DNA of 64,000 nucleotides, from contig CAZCNE010000003.1 in NCBI GenBank assembly GCA_964500515.1, forward strand, positions 69,019 through 133,018, in the 5' to 3' direction. The DNA comes from Altimarinus sp964500515. Its GTDB lineage: Bacteria; Patescibacteriota; Gracilibacteria; BD1-5; UBA6164. Below the pieces are notes generated by a model. That model had not been told where the DNA came from. It did not search any database and worked only from the letters and a program-made list of their open reading frames with translations. The position numbers were made by a program, and so were the translations under genes. How positions within the stretch are numbered: the first letter of the stretch is position 1; each line of letters starts with the position of its first letter. This document shows, piece after piece, positions 30,945 to 41,262 of the stretch.

Positions 30945-33170
30945 TTATCAAGTTATTATATGTATAATATACTTAAAAAAGTTTATTATTCATTTATTTG
31001 AAATATTTATTTCACTTTTTTCACTAATATATATTTTAGATAAATAATCTAATCTATTAATGCTTCAAGTAGAATTTTTAGGAAAATTAACATTTTTAAT
31101 ATTTTTATCTACAAGCAGGTTTTGTATTGGAGTATATAATGTTTTTACTACTTGTTCTTCTTTTATTATGTCCAATGCTTTATTTTGTTCAGAAGGTAAG
31201 GAATCTTTTGGAATTTTATTTGAATTAATTTCTTCTAAAATTATATCAAGTGATAATTTTTTTAAATTTGAAAAATTATATCAATTTTTAGCTTGACTAC
31301 TATGAAAATAAGAATATAAATTGAAATCAAAATAACCTAAATTTATTCATGCTAAAAACATATCATATGTTCAAGAAGATGTATTTGAAACAACTTTTGA
31401 AACATCCGATAAATTTATAGAAACAGGCTCAACTATTAATCCATATTCTCTTAACACTTCATTTATATAAGATGCAGTATTTACTACATCTTGATCTCAT
31501 CAAATATAAAATAATTTTAAAGTAAATTTTTCTAAACTTTTATTATAATAAAAATTATCATCAATAGAGTTTAATTCTTTAGATAACAAATTACTTTCAC
31601 TGTTTTCTTTTTCTTTTGTATCAACACTTTTTTCTGTTCATGTTGAAGTGTTTACTTTTGCATAAGTGGAATAAAGTTTATCTTTTTCTTCTTGTAATTT
31701 ATTTTTATCTTTATAGTAATAAACTACAAAATCTTCTTTTTGTTCTTTTTTTCAATCTTTTTCAAAAAATATTTTATACTCATTGATTCCTTCTTTTATA
31801 GAATCATATCAATCTCACAATTTTAATCTATAATAAAATATTGAAGATCAAGCTTTATATCATTGTAATTTATAATCATTAAAATAGACTGCATCTGGAG
31901 AATGTCCTTGTGTATTTCATTTTAGCAAAATATTGTCTTCAGAAACAAAACTATATTTTTTTTCTAATCATGAATCAATATATTGTAATTTTTTATTTAT
32001 ATTTTTTTCAAATTCTTCTGTAGAACTTGCTTGTTTATCATCTTTTTTATCAGTAACTTGATTTGAATTTTTTTCTGACAATAGTTTTGCTAATTTTGCT
32101 TTTTTAAAATATCACATATATTCCATCATTCAATCAATATTTTTATTTTCAGTGTTTTTATCTATTTCATAATCAGAAATATATGGATTTATTATTTTTT
32201 TGTATTTTTTATCTCATCATAATAAATTGATAAGTTCATCTTTATCAATTTTACTCAATATAAAATTTCTAAGTTTTTTTGATTTTATATTATCAGCATT
32301 TAAAAATAATGCAGTATATTTAGGTAAATAAAAGTTATGTGAAGCTAATCTAGGAATTGAGTTTCATACAAGATTTTTATCATCATAATATATATTTATT
32401 AAATCTTTATTACTTATCAAACTGTTAATATTTTTAAAAAATTTTATATCATATTTATCAATATAAGTAGTGTTGTTATGATAATTCTCATTTTTTTCAA
32501 GAATTAATTCTTCTATGTCTAAAATTTTATTTCATTTAATTGCAGAAATTTTAAATTTTCAAGAATATAAAGAATCTAAACCTGGTTTAAAAACTTTTGA
32601 TAATTCTTCAATTCATAAATTATTAATTTGTTTTTCGCTTAAAATAGGTTGAAAAAAAATATTTAGAGAATTAACACTATTCTTTTTATTTTTAAATAAA
32701 ATTGAATTCGCTTTTTCTTCAATTGTTATATCTGCAAGCAAAGACTTCATTACTGGATTTGTATTTGTAGTTTTTAAAACATCATAAGTAGATACGATAT
32801 CTTTTATTGTTATTGGATCTTTATTTGACCAAAAAATGTTATTTTCGAGATAACATTCTATATTTGCTAAATTGCTTAAATCACAATTAGCTAAGTCTGA
32901 TTCTATTTTTTTCTCTTTTATATTATACTTAAGTAAGGATCTATACAAAAGATTTACAATATATTTATTTTGTTCATTTCATCAAATAAGTGGGTTAAGT
33001 GAAGGAAAATCTCATATTATTCATTCAGAAACAGTTCCTCATTTAATAGGCACACTTTTTGCATCATAATAAATATAAGTATAAAGTATATGAAAAAACA
33101 AAGAAATAAATACAAATAAACTTATCAAAAATAAATATTTTTTTAACTTGTGTAAGTGTTTTTTGATCAT
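30945..33170 (-). CDS. Family-5 extracellular solute-binding protein (peptide-type)
   Basis: A 741-aa protein. An N-terminal transmembrane or uncleaved signal segment (about residues 10-33) is followed by a DppA/OppA-like beginning: GTVSEGIIGDFPSLNPL, QNKYIVNLLYRSLLKYN and, later, WSNKDPITIKDIVSTYDVL, which is the 'in-domain' signature of SBP_bac_5. This family captures oligopeptides for ABC importers. The chain is about 200 residues longer than usual, with a low-complexity Lys/Glu/Ser region in its second half. No permease or ATPase gene lies nearby. It may have been repurposed for peptide capture or signalling. Confidence 0.78.
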
Positions 33171-33196
33171 AATTATTGATTAATAAACCAATTTTA

Positions 33197-33415
33197 TTAA
33201 TTAACAATAAATAAAATAATAGAGTTCAAAACAAAAAGTATTCAAAGTATCACAGTTGAAACATGTAAAACCTTTTCTGGTCACCTTTTTTTTATTTGAT
33301 TCATTCCTCAACTCATGCTTGTTAAGTTTAAAGTAACACTTTTATTTTGAATTAATATTATAAAAACCAATAATAAAGCTAAAACAATTTCAAGTATATT
33401 TAGAATATTTTGCAT
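33197..33415 (-). CDS. secG: Preprotein translocase subunit SecG
   Basis: A 72-aa protein with two hydrophobic helices (about 3-22 and 51-71) and the connecting loop SMSGGMNQIKKRGPEKVLH, the hallmark of SecG. It stimulates SecA cycling at the SecYE channel. It lies one base after the preceding gene on the minus strand and is the last gene of the PrgI/TraC-like group before the solute-binding protein. Confidence 0.85.
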
Positions 33416-33416
33416 T

Positions 33417-33824
33417 TTAATATTTAATTTTAAAGGATAAAAATGAATTAATCATATTCAAAACAGATAAAATTGCAACAGAAATTACAAAACTTATCCA
33501 TCAAGTCACATTATATCAAATTCAAGTAATTTGTAAAATATCATTGAGAAAATATGTTAAAAAACCTAAGATTATTGTATCAGTTATGAAAAATAAAATA
33601 AATGAAAAAATCAAAAACGATAATTTATCTATTTTTCTAAGTAAATAAGCAATAAGAGTATTTATTAATCAAAAAATTATTCAAGATAAAAAATATGTTT
33701 TTATGGCTTCAAAAGAATTTTTTTCACAAATACACATCAAACTAATTGTTCCTTCTTCTCAAAAAAAAACATACAACAAATACAAAATAACAGTATTTAA
33801 TAAAATTGAAATAAGTAAGCTCAT
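33417..33824 (-). CDS. Four-helix membrane protein, phage-holin-4_2-like
   Basis: A 135-aa protein with four hydrophobic segments (about 3-22, 38-57, 66-90 and 107-130). The arrangement GLINTLIAYLLRKIDKLSF followed by FITDTIILGFLTYF recalls the YvlD/phage_holin_4_2 family of small membrane proteins, whose role is not established. It sits inside the minus-strand secG/PrgI group with single-base gaps, so it is likely co-expressed. Confidence 0.6.
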
Positions 33825-33849
33825 AATAATAAGAAAATTTTTGATTTTT

Positions 33850-34311
33850 TTAAAGTTTTAACCTTTCAACTAATTTTTCAGAAAAACTAAGTTTTCATCA
33901 ATCTAAATCTTCTAAAATATAGGATTTTAAAATATTTTGTAAATCAAGAAATATTTTTTCATTTATTTTAAGATCAATATGCTTTAATCAAGCTTTATTT
34001 ATATTTAATCTTAAAAAATATGGAATATTTCAAACATAAATATAAGAATAATTTTTAATTTTTCAATATTCATAAAAATTTTCTCAAATTTGAATTCATA
34101 AATTGTTGATTATAATCTTAACATTATCATCTGAATTATTTTCTACAAAATAAAAAACTCAAGATAATAATAAAACTATAAAACTTAATCAATATTGTTT
34201 GGTTAAAATTCACCAAATCGTAATTCAAAGTAAAATAGAAATTGCAATTACATACCAATTTTTTCATCTATTTTTTTCTGTACTAAATTCCCAAGAATAT
34301 AAAATTTCCAT
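33850..34311 (-). CDS. Membrane protein in the PrgI/SecG group, unknown
   Basis: A 153-aa protein. Two adjacent hydrophobic segments (about 20-60) are followed by a soluble domain of about 90 residues (VENNSDDNVKIIINN and IFLDLQNILKSYILEDL). I do not recognise it. It directly precedes the holin-like gene and follows the pilin-like gene by two bases, which suggests a membrane component of the same apparatus. Confidence 0.65.
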
Positions 34312-34313
34312 AT

Positions 34314-34664
34314 TTATGAAAAATTATCCAAAATAAATTTTATTATTAACCAACTAAATGCGGCTAAAACAAATCAAGAAATAGCTAAAGTAATAGTTTT
34401 TTTTCATTTAGCTTTATCTCAAGAAAATGATCAATACATTATTTGATAAGCTCAAATTATTATAAATATAACAGCAATAGTTCAAGCAATTCACATAAAA
34501 AAATTTATGGCATAATTTATAACACAAGGAATATGATCTATATTAAAATCTCAATTTTTAATTTTTTTTTCATCTAAACAAGGTCAAAAGATTCAAGAAT
34601 CTGATGCAAATGTATAATTTAATTTTAAAAAAAATAAAATTAACAAAAATAAAATCTTTTTCAT
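34314..34664 (-). CDS. VirB2/TrbC-like pilin
   Basis: A 116-aa protein with a signal peptide (about 1-20, ending YTFA), then a pair of cysteines and two transmembrane helices (INFFMGIAGTIAVIFIIIG and LAISGFVLAAFSGLIIKFI) joined by a basic loop (GDKAKGKK). This layout is that of conjugative pilins of the VirB2/TrbC kind, which are common in Patescibacteria next to PrgI and VirB4-like genes. Assignment is by topology and neighbours. Confidence 0.65.
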
Positions 34665-34665
34665 A

Positions 34666-35379
34666 TTAATTTTTTATAATATTATAAGTTTCTGTATCAG
34701 ATTGTAAACCAGCATGACTTTCTAAACTTGGATTATAATAATCTGTAAGTAATTTAATCAATTCTTCTTTTTCTAATTCTTTTACTTTTATTCAAATATT
34801 TTCTAATGAAGTTTTTATAGCATTTACTTTATTTACCAATCATTTTTTTATGCTATTAAAACTCCTTATTTGCATTCTTATTTTTGTAATATTGTTTGCA
34901 TTATTTATAGAATTCCAAAAATTTTTAAATATTCAAAAAAACGAGTTATCTCTGACACTTTTCCCTTCTTCTAAATCAAAAGATATAACAATATAAAATT
35001 CTTTTTTCATTATTTGAGCATATTCAATCAATTTTTTTAAAAATTCTGTATATTCTTCAGTTTGTTTTTTTAGCAAAAAATTAGTTTGTTTTTTTCAAAT
35101 ATCTTCTAATTTGCTTATATATGAATCCAAATCAAGTTTTTTCGATCTAACCAAAATCTGGATAGGAAAATCAAGAGAATTTATAAATCTTTGAAAACTC
35201 AAAATAATTGAATTTTGTTCATCTTCACTTTTAAGTAAAAAATTAACAGTTGAACATTCTAAAACAAGTCTTCAAGAATTATCTTTCATAATCATAACAT
35301 TTTCTCTTATCTGAGAAAATGGTAAATATCTTTGTGTGGTAGAATCAGACTCTACAGTGTTTTTAGTTTTTACTGGCAT
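34666..35379 (-). CDS. TraC-like protein of the PrgI/VirB4 neighbourhood
   Basis: A 237-aa soluble protein. It starts with TTQRYLPFSQIRENVMIMKD, then RLVLECSTVNFLLKS and FQRFINSLDFPIQILVRSKK, the N-terminal pattern of VirB4/TraC ATPases before the motor domain. The chain stops before any Walker A motif, so it is the separate TraC-like protein that accompanies PrgI in Patescibacteria. A coiled coil covers about residues 85-125. No VirB4 motor gene is seen in the window. Confidence 0.65.
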
Positions 35380-35389
35380 TTTTATAAAA

Positions 35390-35806
35390 TTAAATTTTTT
35401 CTAATTTTTTTTCTAAATTTTTCATTTTTTCTAATTTTTTTTCTAAATCAATTATTTCTTCTTCAGTTTTTAAATTTTCTTCTACATATCAGATATCCAT
35501 TGGAGAATAACTATCAACTCAGGATTTCCAAACTCTTTCAGGGGAATTTAATTTTAATCTTATAAATGAAAGAAAAAAAGGCACAAAAGTCATTTCCGAG
35601 CTTTTAAATAATGCTATAACTAATGTAACAATTACAATAAAAATAGTTGGAATCAAAGCTATTTCAGCTCATAGTTTTGTTTCTAAGTTTTTAAATATTC
35701 AATATGCTAATCAAAATCAAATTACAATTATTACTAATTGTCTCAAACTTAATCCCAAAGCTATAGTATCTTCATTTTCTATTTGAACAGGAATTTTATA
35801 TTGCAT
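35390..35806 (-). CDS. PrgI-family membrane protein
   Basis: A 138-aa protein. MQYKIPVQIENEDTIALGLSLRQ is followed by two transmembrane helices (about 25-45 and 48-70) and the loop FVPFFLSFIRLKLNSPERVW, the standard PrgI pattern (VirB3-like). A C-terminal Leu/Glu/Lys coiled coil with two near-identical heptads follows. It heads the pilin/TraC-like group and is 11 bases from the TraC-like gene. Confidence 0.8.
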
Positions 35807-35886
35807 ATATACTTATAAAAAATACTTTCTTATATTTTCTCATATTTTGCTAAAAAAATCAAGTTTTTTGACAAGTTATATATATT

Positions 35887-36321
35887 TTAAAATATTTCTT
35901 TCCATATTTCTTTTTCCTTTTTTTGCATAATTTTATAATCTTTCTCATTTTCGTGATCATATCACAAAATATGTAGAATAGAATGAATTAAAAGTAAATA
36001 AAATTCTTTTTCACTTCATAAATTATCTTCTTTTCATTGAATATGAATCTTTTCTTCACAAAAAACCAATTCTCAAATTAAATCATTTTTTTTGAAATTT
36101 GAAAAATCATCAAAATAATGAAAACTCAAAACATCTGTTTCTTTATCTATTTTACGATAAGTTTTATTTAGTTTTTTTATTTTTTTTCAATCAACAAAAA
36201 CCAAATTCAAAGTTCAATTTTGTATTTTTTCTACTTTTTTTTCTATAGTTTTAAATATTTTTTTAAGTATTTTTTCATCAATTTTGAAGTTTGGAAAATT
36301 AATAATTGTGTAATTAAACAT
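35887..36321 (-). CDS. ybeY: rRNA maturation endoribonuclease YbeY
   Basis: A metal-dependent RNase for 16S rRNA 3' end maturation and ribosome quality control. At 144 aa it has the usual length. The catalytic zinc site HSILHILGYDHENEKDYKIM has the three conserved histidines, and TDVLSFHYF precedes it. The glycine in ILGYDH is UGA. Confidence 0.92.
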
Positions 36322-36530
36322 AGGTAGAGATTAAAATAAAAATAATAAAAGCTTTTTTTGATAAAGTGGATGATTTTTTTCAATATTAAAATAAATCTAA
36401 AATTAATTTATTACAAGTTCATAAAATTTTGTCATTCCTGTGAAAATAGGAATCTATAAAAATCTCCTACTCTCCTTTTATCAAAGAGGAACACAAACTT
36501 CTCTATTTCAAACTAAATATCAATCTTTTT
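36322..36530. repeat. Gene-free spacer with small hairpin repeats
   Basis: No gene is seen. ATTCCTGTGAAAATAGGAAT at 36434-36453 is a hairpin, and CTCCTTTTATCAAAGAGG near 36472-36490 is another. Similar short palindromes recur at 37090-37130, 37491-37510 and 37734-37752, so this is an intergenic repeat type rather than a terminator of one gene. Confidence 0.5.
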
Positions 36531-36998
36531 TTAATACATTTTTTTCATAGCAATTTTTGCTTCTTTTTCCAAAGTTCTTTCTTTTAATAATTGTTTTTTA
36601 TCGTATTTTTTTCTTCACTGACAAAGTCAAATTTTAACTTTTATTAAATTTCATAAAGTGTAAACTTCCAAAGGAATTACTGTTTTTCAAGCTTCTTTTG
36701 ACTTTCAGATAAGCATATTTATAGTTTTTCTATGCAAAAAAATTTTTCTTTCTCTCAGAGGATCTATCAAAGCTTTTGAAGTAGAATTTTTTAATACTCA
36801 AATATGCATTGCTTTAATAATTGCTTCACCAGAAACAAAACTTACATAAGATCATTTCAGATTAATATTTCACGCTCTAATTGATTTAACTTCGTGTCAT
36901 TTTAATTCAATTCAAGCTTCAAAATTATCTAAAATTTCATAATCAAAATAAGCTTTTTTGTTTTTTATTATCAATTTTTTTTCAAGTATCTTTTCCAT
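36531..36998 (-). CDS. smpB: SsrA-binding protein SmpB
   Basis: Partner of tmRNA in trans-translation. The 155-aa protein contains KNKKAYFDYEILDNFEAGIE, LKGHEVKSIRAGNINL, the RKIFLHRKTINML segment, TVIPLEVYT, KVKIGLCQGRKKYDKK and a basic helical tail, all in SmpB order. UGA glycines occur in EAGIE, KGHE and RAGN. No tmRNA gene was recognised in the neighbouring spacer. Confidence 0.95.
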
Positions 36999-37763
36999 AA
37001 TTAAAATATTTCTTTATACAAATTTGTTGCATTTTACTTAGTTTTTCAAATTTCCAAAGAAAAAAATCATTAAATTGATTTAATTAAAGTTAGAAATCCT
37101 CTAACCTTCTTTATAAAAGAAAGAATAAAAAACAACATCTATTTCTAACTTTATAAGGAGTATTAATAATGTTTGTATTTATCTATACATTTCATGATGT
37201 GTTTCAATGGGATTTTTAAGAGGATGACTTTGCCATAAAACGATATTATAGTAATTAATAATTTCCTCTGCAAAGATTCATCCCCCTTAAACATTTTTGT
37301 TACTTTTTATGCGAAAAGTAAGATATTTTATCCTAATTATTATATTTATAATACCTCTATCTAAAATTAGGTAAACTAAGGGATTTTTGTTCCTTTTGCT
37401 TAAAAAGTAAGTCTAGTTTTTCTTTGAAAGCTTACAGTAAAAATACAATTACTTATTTAGTATGACAAGAAAATACAAAATCACCCTAGCCCTCTTTACA
37501 AAAGAGGGAAAAAACAATGAAATTTGAAAAGCAATATTATTTGAATAAAACAGATTTCTCCACTTTGGTCGAAATGACAAAATATCTTGTCATCTCGAGT
37601 GAAATGCAATGAAATCGAGAGATCTGCTTTTGTTAAATTTTTCGCTTAAAGTAGTGTTTGAATTTGGTATTTAACAATAATTTACAAATTTCTCAGCTTT
37701 GATCGAAATGACAGTAAGATAAAATTCCCATCCATCCTTATCAAGGGGGAAAATAACTATTCA
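36999..37763. repeat. 765-base gene-free spacer rich in inverted and direct repeats
   Basis: No convincing gene. It holds a TTTCTC..CTTTGRTCGAAATGACA element in two direct copies (about 37552-37590 and 37687-37714). Between them lies an opposed copy ending in TCTCGAGTGAAATG...GAGAGATCT (37589-37626). It also has the CCCTCTTT/AAAGAGGG hairpin (37491-37510) and the long inverted repeat listed separately. G+C content is higher than in neighbouring spacers. These look like dispersed intergenic repeats. Confidence 0.6.
37215..37291. repeat. Long imperfect inverted repeat after a 16-codon ORF
   Basis: TTTAAGAGGATGACTTTGC (37215-37233) pairs with GCAAAGATTCATCCCCCTTAAA (37270-37291) around a 36-base loop. 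Immediately before it, AGGAG at 37156-37160 lies at good spacing from an ATG (37169) that opens a 16-codon frame ending at 37219. The arrangement resembles a leader peptide with a hairpin, but no plus-strand gene follows. Confidence 0.4.
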
Positions 37764-39173
37764 CTAATACTTATAGTGTTCTGGTTTATATGGTCAATTA
37801 ACATCAACTCATATATAATCAGCTTGATCTTGAGTCAACTTTGTAAGCTTTACTCAAATTTGTTCAAGATGAAGTCTTGCAACCTCTTCATCAAGATGTT
37901 TTGGTAATCTATAAACTCAAATCTTATAATCATTTTGCCATAATTCAATTTGTGCTAAAGTTTGGTTTGTGAAACTATTACTCATAACAAAACTTGGATG
38001 ACCTGTAGCACATCCTAAATTTACAAGTCTTCATTCTGCAAGTAAATATATACAATGTCAGTCTGGAAATATATATTTATCAACTTGTGGTTTTATATTT
38101 AAAATTTTTATTCAAGGAAAATTATTTAATTTATCAACTTGTATTTCATTATCAAAATGTCAGATATTACAAACTATTGCTTCATCTTTCATATTTTTCA
38201 TATGATCTACTGTAATAATATCTTTATTTCAAGTTGTTGTTACATATATATTTCATTCTTTTAGAGCATCTTCGACTGTTGTAACTTCGTATCATTCCAT
38301 TGCTGCTTGTAAAGCACAAATTGGATCTATTTCAGTTACAATTACTCTAGCACCATATCATTTCATAGAATCAGCACATCATTTTCCTACATCTCCATAT
38401 CCACAAACTACAACAACTTTTCAAGCAATCATCACATCAGTTGCTCTTTTTATCCCATCAGCAAGAGATTCTCTACATCCATAAAGATTATCAAATTTTG
38501 ATTTAGTTACACTATCATTTACATTGATAGCTGGAACAAGTAATCTTCAAGATTTCATCATTTCATAAAGTCTATGAACTCAAGTTGTTGTTTCTTCTGA
38601 AATTCATCTTAAATCTTTGATTATATTATGCCATTTATTTGGATTTTCTGCTAATACTTTTTTCAACAAATCCAAGATAATACCCTCTTCTTTATTTTCT
38701 GGTTTTTTATCTAGTATACTTGAATCATTTTCAGCTTCATAACCTTTGTGTACTAAAAGTGTTGCATCTCATCAATCATCAACTATCAAGTTTGGTCCTA
38801 ATCAACTTCCAAAATCAAGAGCTTGTAGAGTTGCCCACCAATATTCTTCTAAAGTTTCTCATTTCCATGCAAATACTGGAATTCAAGTTTTTGCTATCGC
38901 AGCTGCTGCATGATCTTGAGTTGAAAATATATTACAACTTGCCCACCTTACATTTGCTCAAAGTGAAACAAGAGTTTCTATCAAAACCGCTGTTTGTATA
39001 GTCATATGCAAAGAACCAGTGATTCTAACTCAAGCTAAAGGCTTTTTTCAAGCATATTTTTTTCTAAGAGCCATAAGTCAAGGCATCTCTTTTTCTGCTA
39101 TATCAATTTCTTTTCTACCAAATTCAGCTAAACCTAAATCTGCAACTTTGTAAAATCATTCTTTATAATCCAT
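37764..39173 (-). CDS. ahcY: S-adenosylhomocysteine hydrolase
   Basis: Splits S-adenosylhomocysteine into adenosine and homocysteine, relieving product inhibition of methyltransferases. The 469-aa enzyme has RITGSLHMTIQTAVLIETL, WASCNIFSTQDHAAAA, the NAD-binding VVCGYGDVGKG and the C-terminal YKPEHYKY. Glycine codons are mixed GGN and UGA. Its usual methionine-cycle partners are not in the window. Confidence 0.95.
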
Positions 39174-39333
39174 AAAATATAATACTTAAATAATAATCCT
39201 ATAAAGATTATTGATTTTTTGAGAAATTACAAAAGAAAATGAAGAGTAAGTGAAATATATGTTATTACAACAATTTAGTCAAAACATTTACATTTATTAG
39301 ATGCTTTGCTAAGTATAAGAAAATTGAGAAAGC

Positions 39334-39681
39334 TTACATAGATTCACAACTATGGTGAAAATAAATACATTTGCCTTCTTCATTTAATTTCATTAAATAA
39401 GTACCTGCAAACTTCTGAACAATATTTTCTTTATCTTTATACTGGAGTTTCCAAATAACTGAATACTTATTATTAATATTAGAAAAAATTTCAAAATCTA
39501 AAGCAATATTATCTTGATTAGTTATTGTTTCCCATTCTTTTACTAAAGAATAAAAATCATTTAATTTAACAAATGGTGTTTCATAATAAACTACATTTTT
39601 ATCGAATAAATCTAAAACACCTTTTATGTTATGATTTTGCCAATTCTCTTTAAAACATTTTAACCAAGTATTTATATTCAT
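39334..39681 (-). CDS. NTF2/SnoaL-like protein, GGN glycines only
   Basis: A 115-aa protein from the start MNINTWLKCFKENWQNHN. An upstream ATG at 39741 would add 20 residues that do not look like the domain. The pattern LDLFDKNVVYYETPF, then WKLQYKDKE, then a glycine-rich end with YFHHSC fits the SnoaL-like NTF2 fold, a pocket-forming domain of many functions. All of its few glycines are GGN and none is UGA. It is the first gene of the region with unusual codon use (39.3-42.3 kb). Confidence 0.75.
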   Translation of the reverse strand: MNINTWLKCFKENWQNHNIKGVLDLFDKNVVYYETPFVKLNDFYSLVKEWETITNQDNIALDFEIFSNINNKYSVIWKLQYKDKENIVQKFAGTYLMKLNEEGKCIYFHHSCESM

Positions 39682-39814
39682 AATAATAAAATTATTTGAT
39701 AAATTCAAAAAAGCAGAAAAACATCTGTATTTAATACTCATTTTGAAAAATAGAACGGTATTATTAAAGCACTAGAAAAAGTAATTCAAGTTAATGCTTG
39801 AAGTAATAAAATTC

Positions 39815-40447
39815 TTAATTTTTCAATTTAGTCTTTTCAGATAAATATGCAAGAAAAATAAATATACAATTAAAAAGTAAAACCATAAAAGTTCTTAGAT
39901 AATCATTGTTTTTCATAAGTTCAGGTTCCTCACTAAATATCATTCCTGTAAAACCTGCCAACATTAAAAAAAGTAATATATATGAAAAGATATTTCTCTT
40001 TTTTATTAACAACCAACCAAAAATAACAAATAATATTTCGAGACTAAATGCAAAATATGGAAAATTCCATAAACCAAAACCAACATTATATGTTCCAAAT
40101 AAAATTGGCAAGTCTTTTGTATGAACGATCAAATCAATAAACCAATGAGATAAAACACATAATCCCAAAATCCAAGCCCATCTTTTTTTGTCTTTTACCC
40201 AAAATATAGCAAATACAATCAGTGAAATTATTATAGCTCCGATTAAAGAATGAGACAAAGGCAATTCCAAATAATTTCTAAAAAAAGGATTATCACTAGG
40301 ATTATATGATGCTTTTTCTATTCCCAATAAAACCAATATAAATGCAATTAAATCCAGCAATTGCACAGCAACAAAAATTAACCACAATGGTAATTTTTGT
40401 TCTTTTTTCTTAACAACATATCCTAAACCATAATGACCTATAAACAT
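39815..40447 (-). CDS. Multi-pass membrane protein, YdjM/DUF457-like, GGN glycines only
   Basis: A 210-aa protein with about six transmembrane helices. MFIGHYGLGYVVKK, LPLSHSLIGAII and LSHWFIDLIVH place histidines and aspartate near helix ends as in membrane-bound metal-dependent hydrolase-like proteins (DUF457/YdjM). The assignment is tentative. Twelve glycines are all GGN and not one is UGA, unlike a typical gene of this genome. It reads intact in the standard code. It is probably a recent import. Confidence 0.75.
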   Translation of the reverse strand: MFIGHYGLGYVVKKKEQKLPLWLIFVAVQLLDLIAFILVLLGIEKASYNPSDNPFFRNYLELPLSHSLIGAIIISLIVFAIFWVKDKKRWAWILGLCVLSHWFIDLIVHTKDLPILFGTYNVGFGLWNFPYFAFSLEILFVIFGWLLIKKRNIFSYILLFLMLAGFTGMIFSEEPELMKNNDYLRTFMVLLFNCIFIFLAYLSEKTKLKN

Positions 40448-40581
40448 AAAATTAAAGTTTAAGTATTAAAAAAATTTTTCTAAGCATACTTTTCTTTGAC
40501 CTTCTAAAACATCTTTATAAAAACAATATTCACAATAATAATAATCCTAAGTTTGGCTATTTTTTGTATAATTTCTAAAAA

Positions 40582-41187
40582 CTAATTGAACATTATAGAA
40601 ATAATAATTTTCAAATCTTTTTTTTGGGCACAAGTTTTAACTTCTTTTTTTGTAAAAAAACTATGAGGCAATCCTTTTTCTGGTCCTGATAGTGGAGCAA
40701 AAGTACCTTCAGCAACTTCTTCATGATCTTTAAATGTTTTTCATTTTTTGCTACTTTCAAAATCAGGAACAGTAATAAAGATTTTTCCATTTTCAACGAT
40801 TGTTTCATAAATCTTATTTATCAAATTTTGAATTTGTTCTTTTGTTCCGTGGTGGATTGTAGAAATAGAAATGACCAAATCATATTTATTTTTTGGAATC
40901 TCAAATTCAAACATATTAACACAAATGACAATAGAATTATCACCTAATGTTTTTTGAGTCATTCAAACCGCTGTTTCGCTTGAATCAATACCATCAGTTT
41001 TAAATCAGCCAGCTTGTAGAATTTTTAAATACTTTCCAGTGCCACTCCCAATATCCAAAACATGTTTTAGTTCAAAATTTGATTTACTCAAAAATTGTTT
41101 AAATAAAGGATGAATTTCTTCTGAAAGAGTTGCCCAAGCTTCACCACCTTTCTGATAATTTTTGTAAATTTTATCCCAGATTGTCAT
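40582..41187 (-). CDS. Class I SAM-dependent methyltransferase, mixed glycine codons
   Basis: A 201-aa methyltransferase. Motif I is LDIGSGTGKYLKIL (about residues 45-58), followed by GFKTDGIDSSETA (acidic loop) and YDLVISISTIHHGT (motif IV-like), then ITVPDFES. Most glycines are GGN, including those of motif I. Three positions are UGA: after LQAG, in ETAVGMT and in SKKGKTF. In the standard code the gene would be cut into three pieces. The substrate is unknown. It ends in TAG. Confidence 0.82.
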
Positions 41188-41262
41188 AAAATTGATGTTT
41201 ATTTAAAGGTTAAAATGTTTTTGTAATTTTGTACAAGGTTTTGCTTATGTGACGTTTTTTGA

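Noticed and set aside
33417..33824. Phage lysis holin
   Set aside because: The resemblance is to the widespread YvlD/phage_holin_4_2 membrane family; no endolysin or phage genes surround it.
36999..37763. tmRNA gene next to smpB
   Set aside because: No tRNA-like acceptor/T-arm pair with CCA and no tag-peptide frame found on either strand; the GGGGGATGA sequence on the minus strand is part of an inverted repeat.
39174..39333. S-adenosylhomocysteine riboswitch upstream of ahcY
   Set aside because: The leader is AT-rich without the G-rich paired core of that riboswitch.
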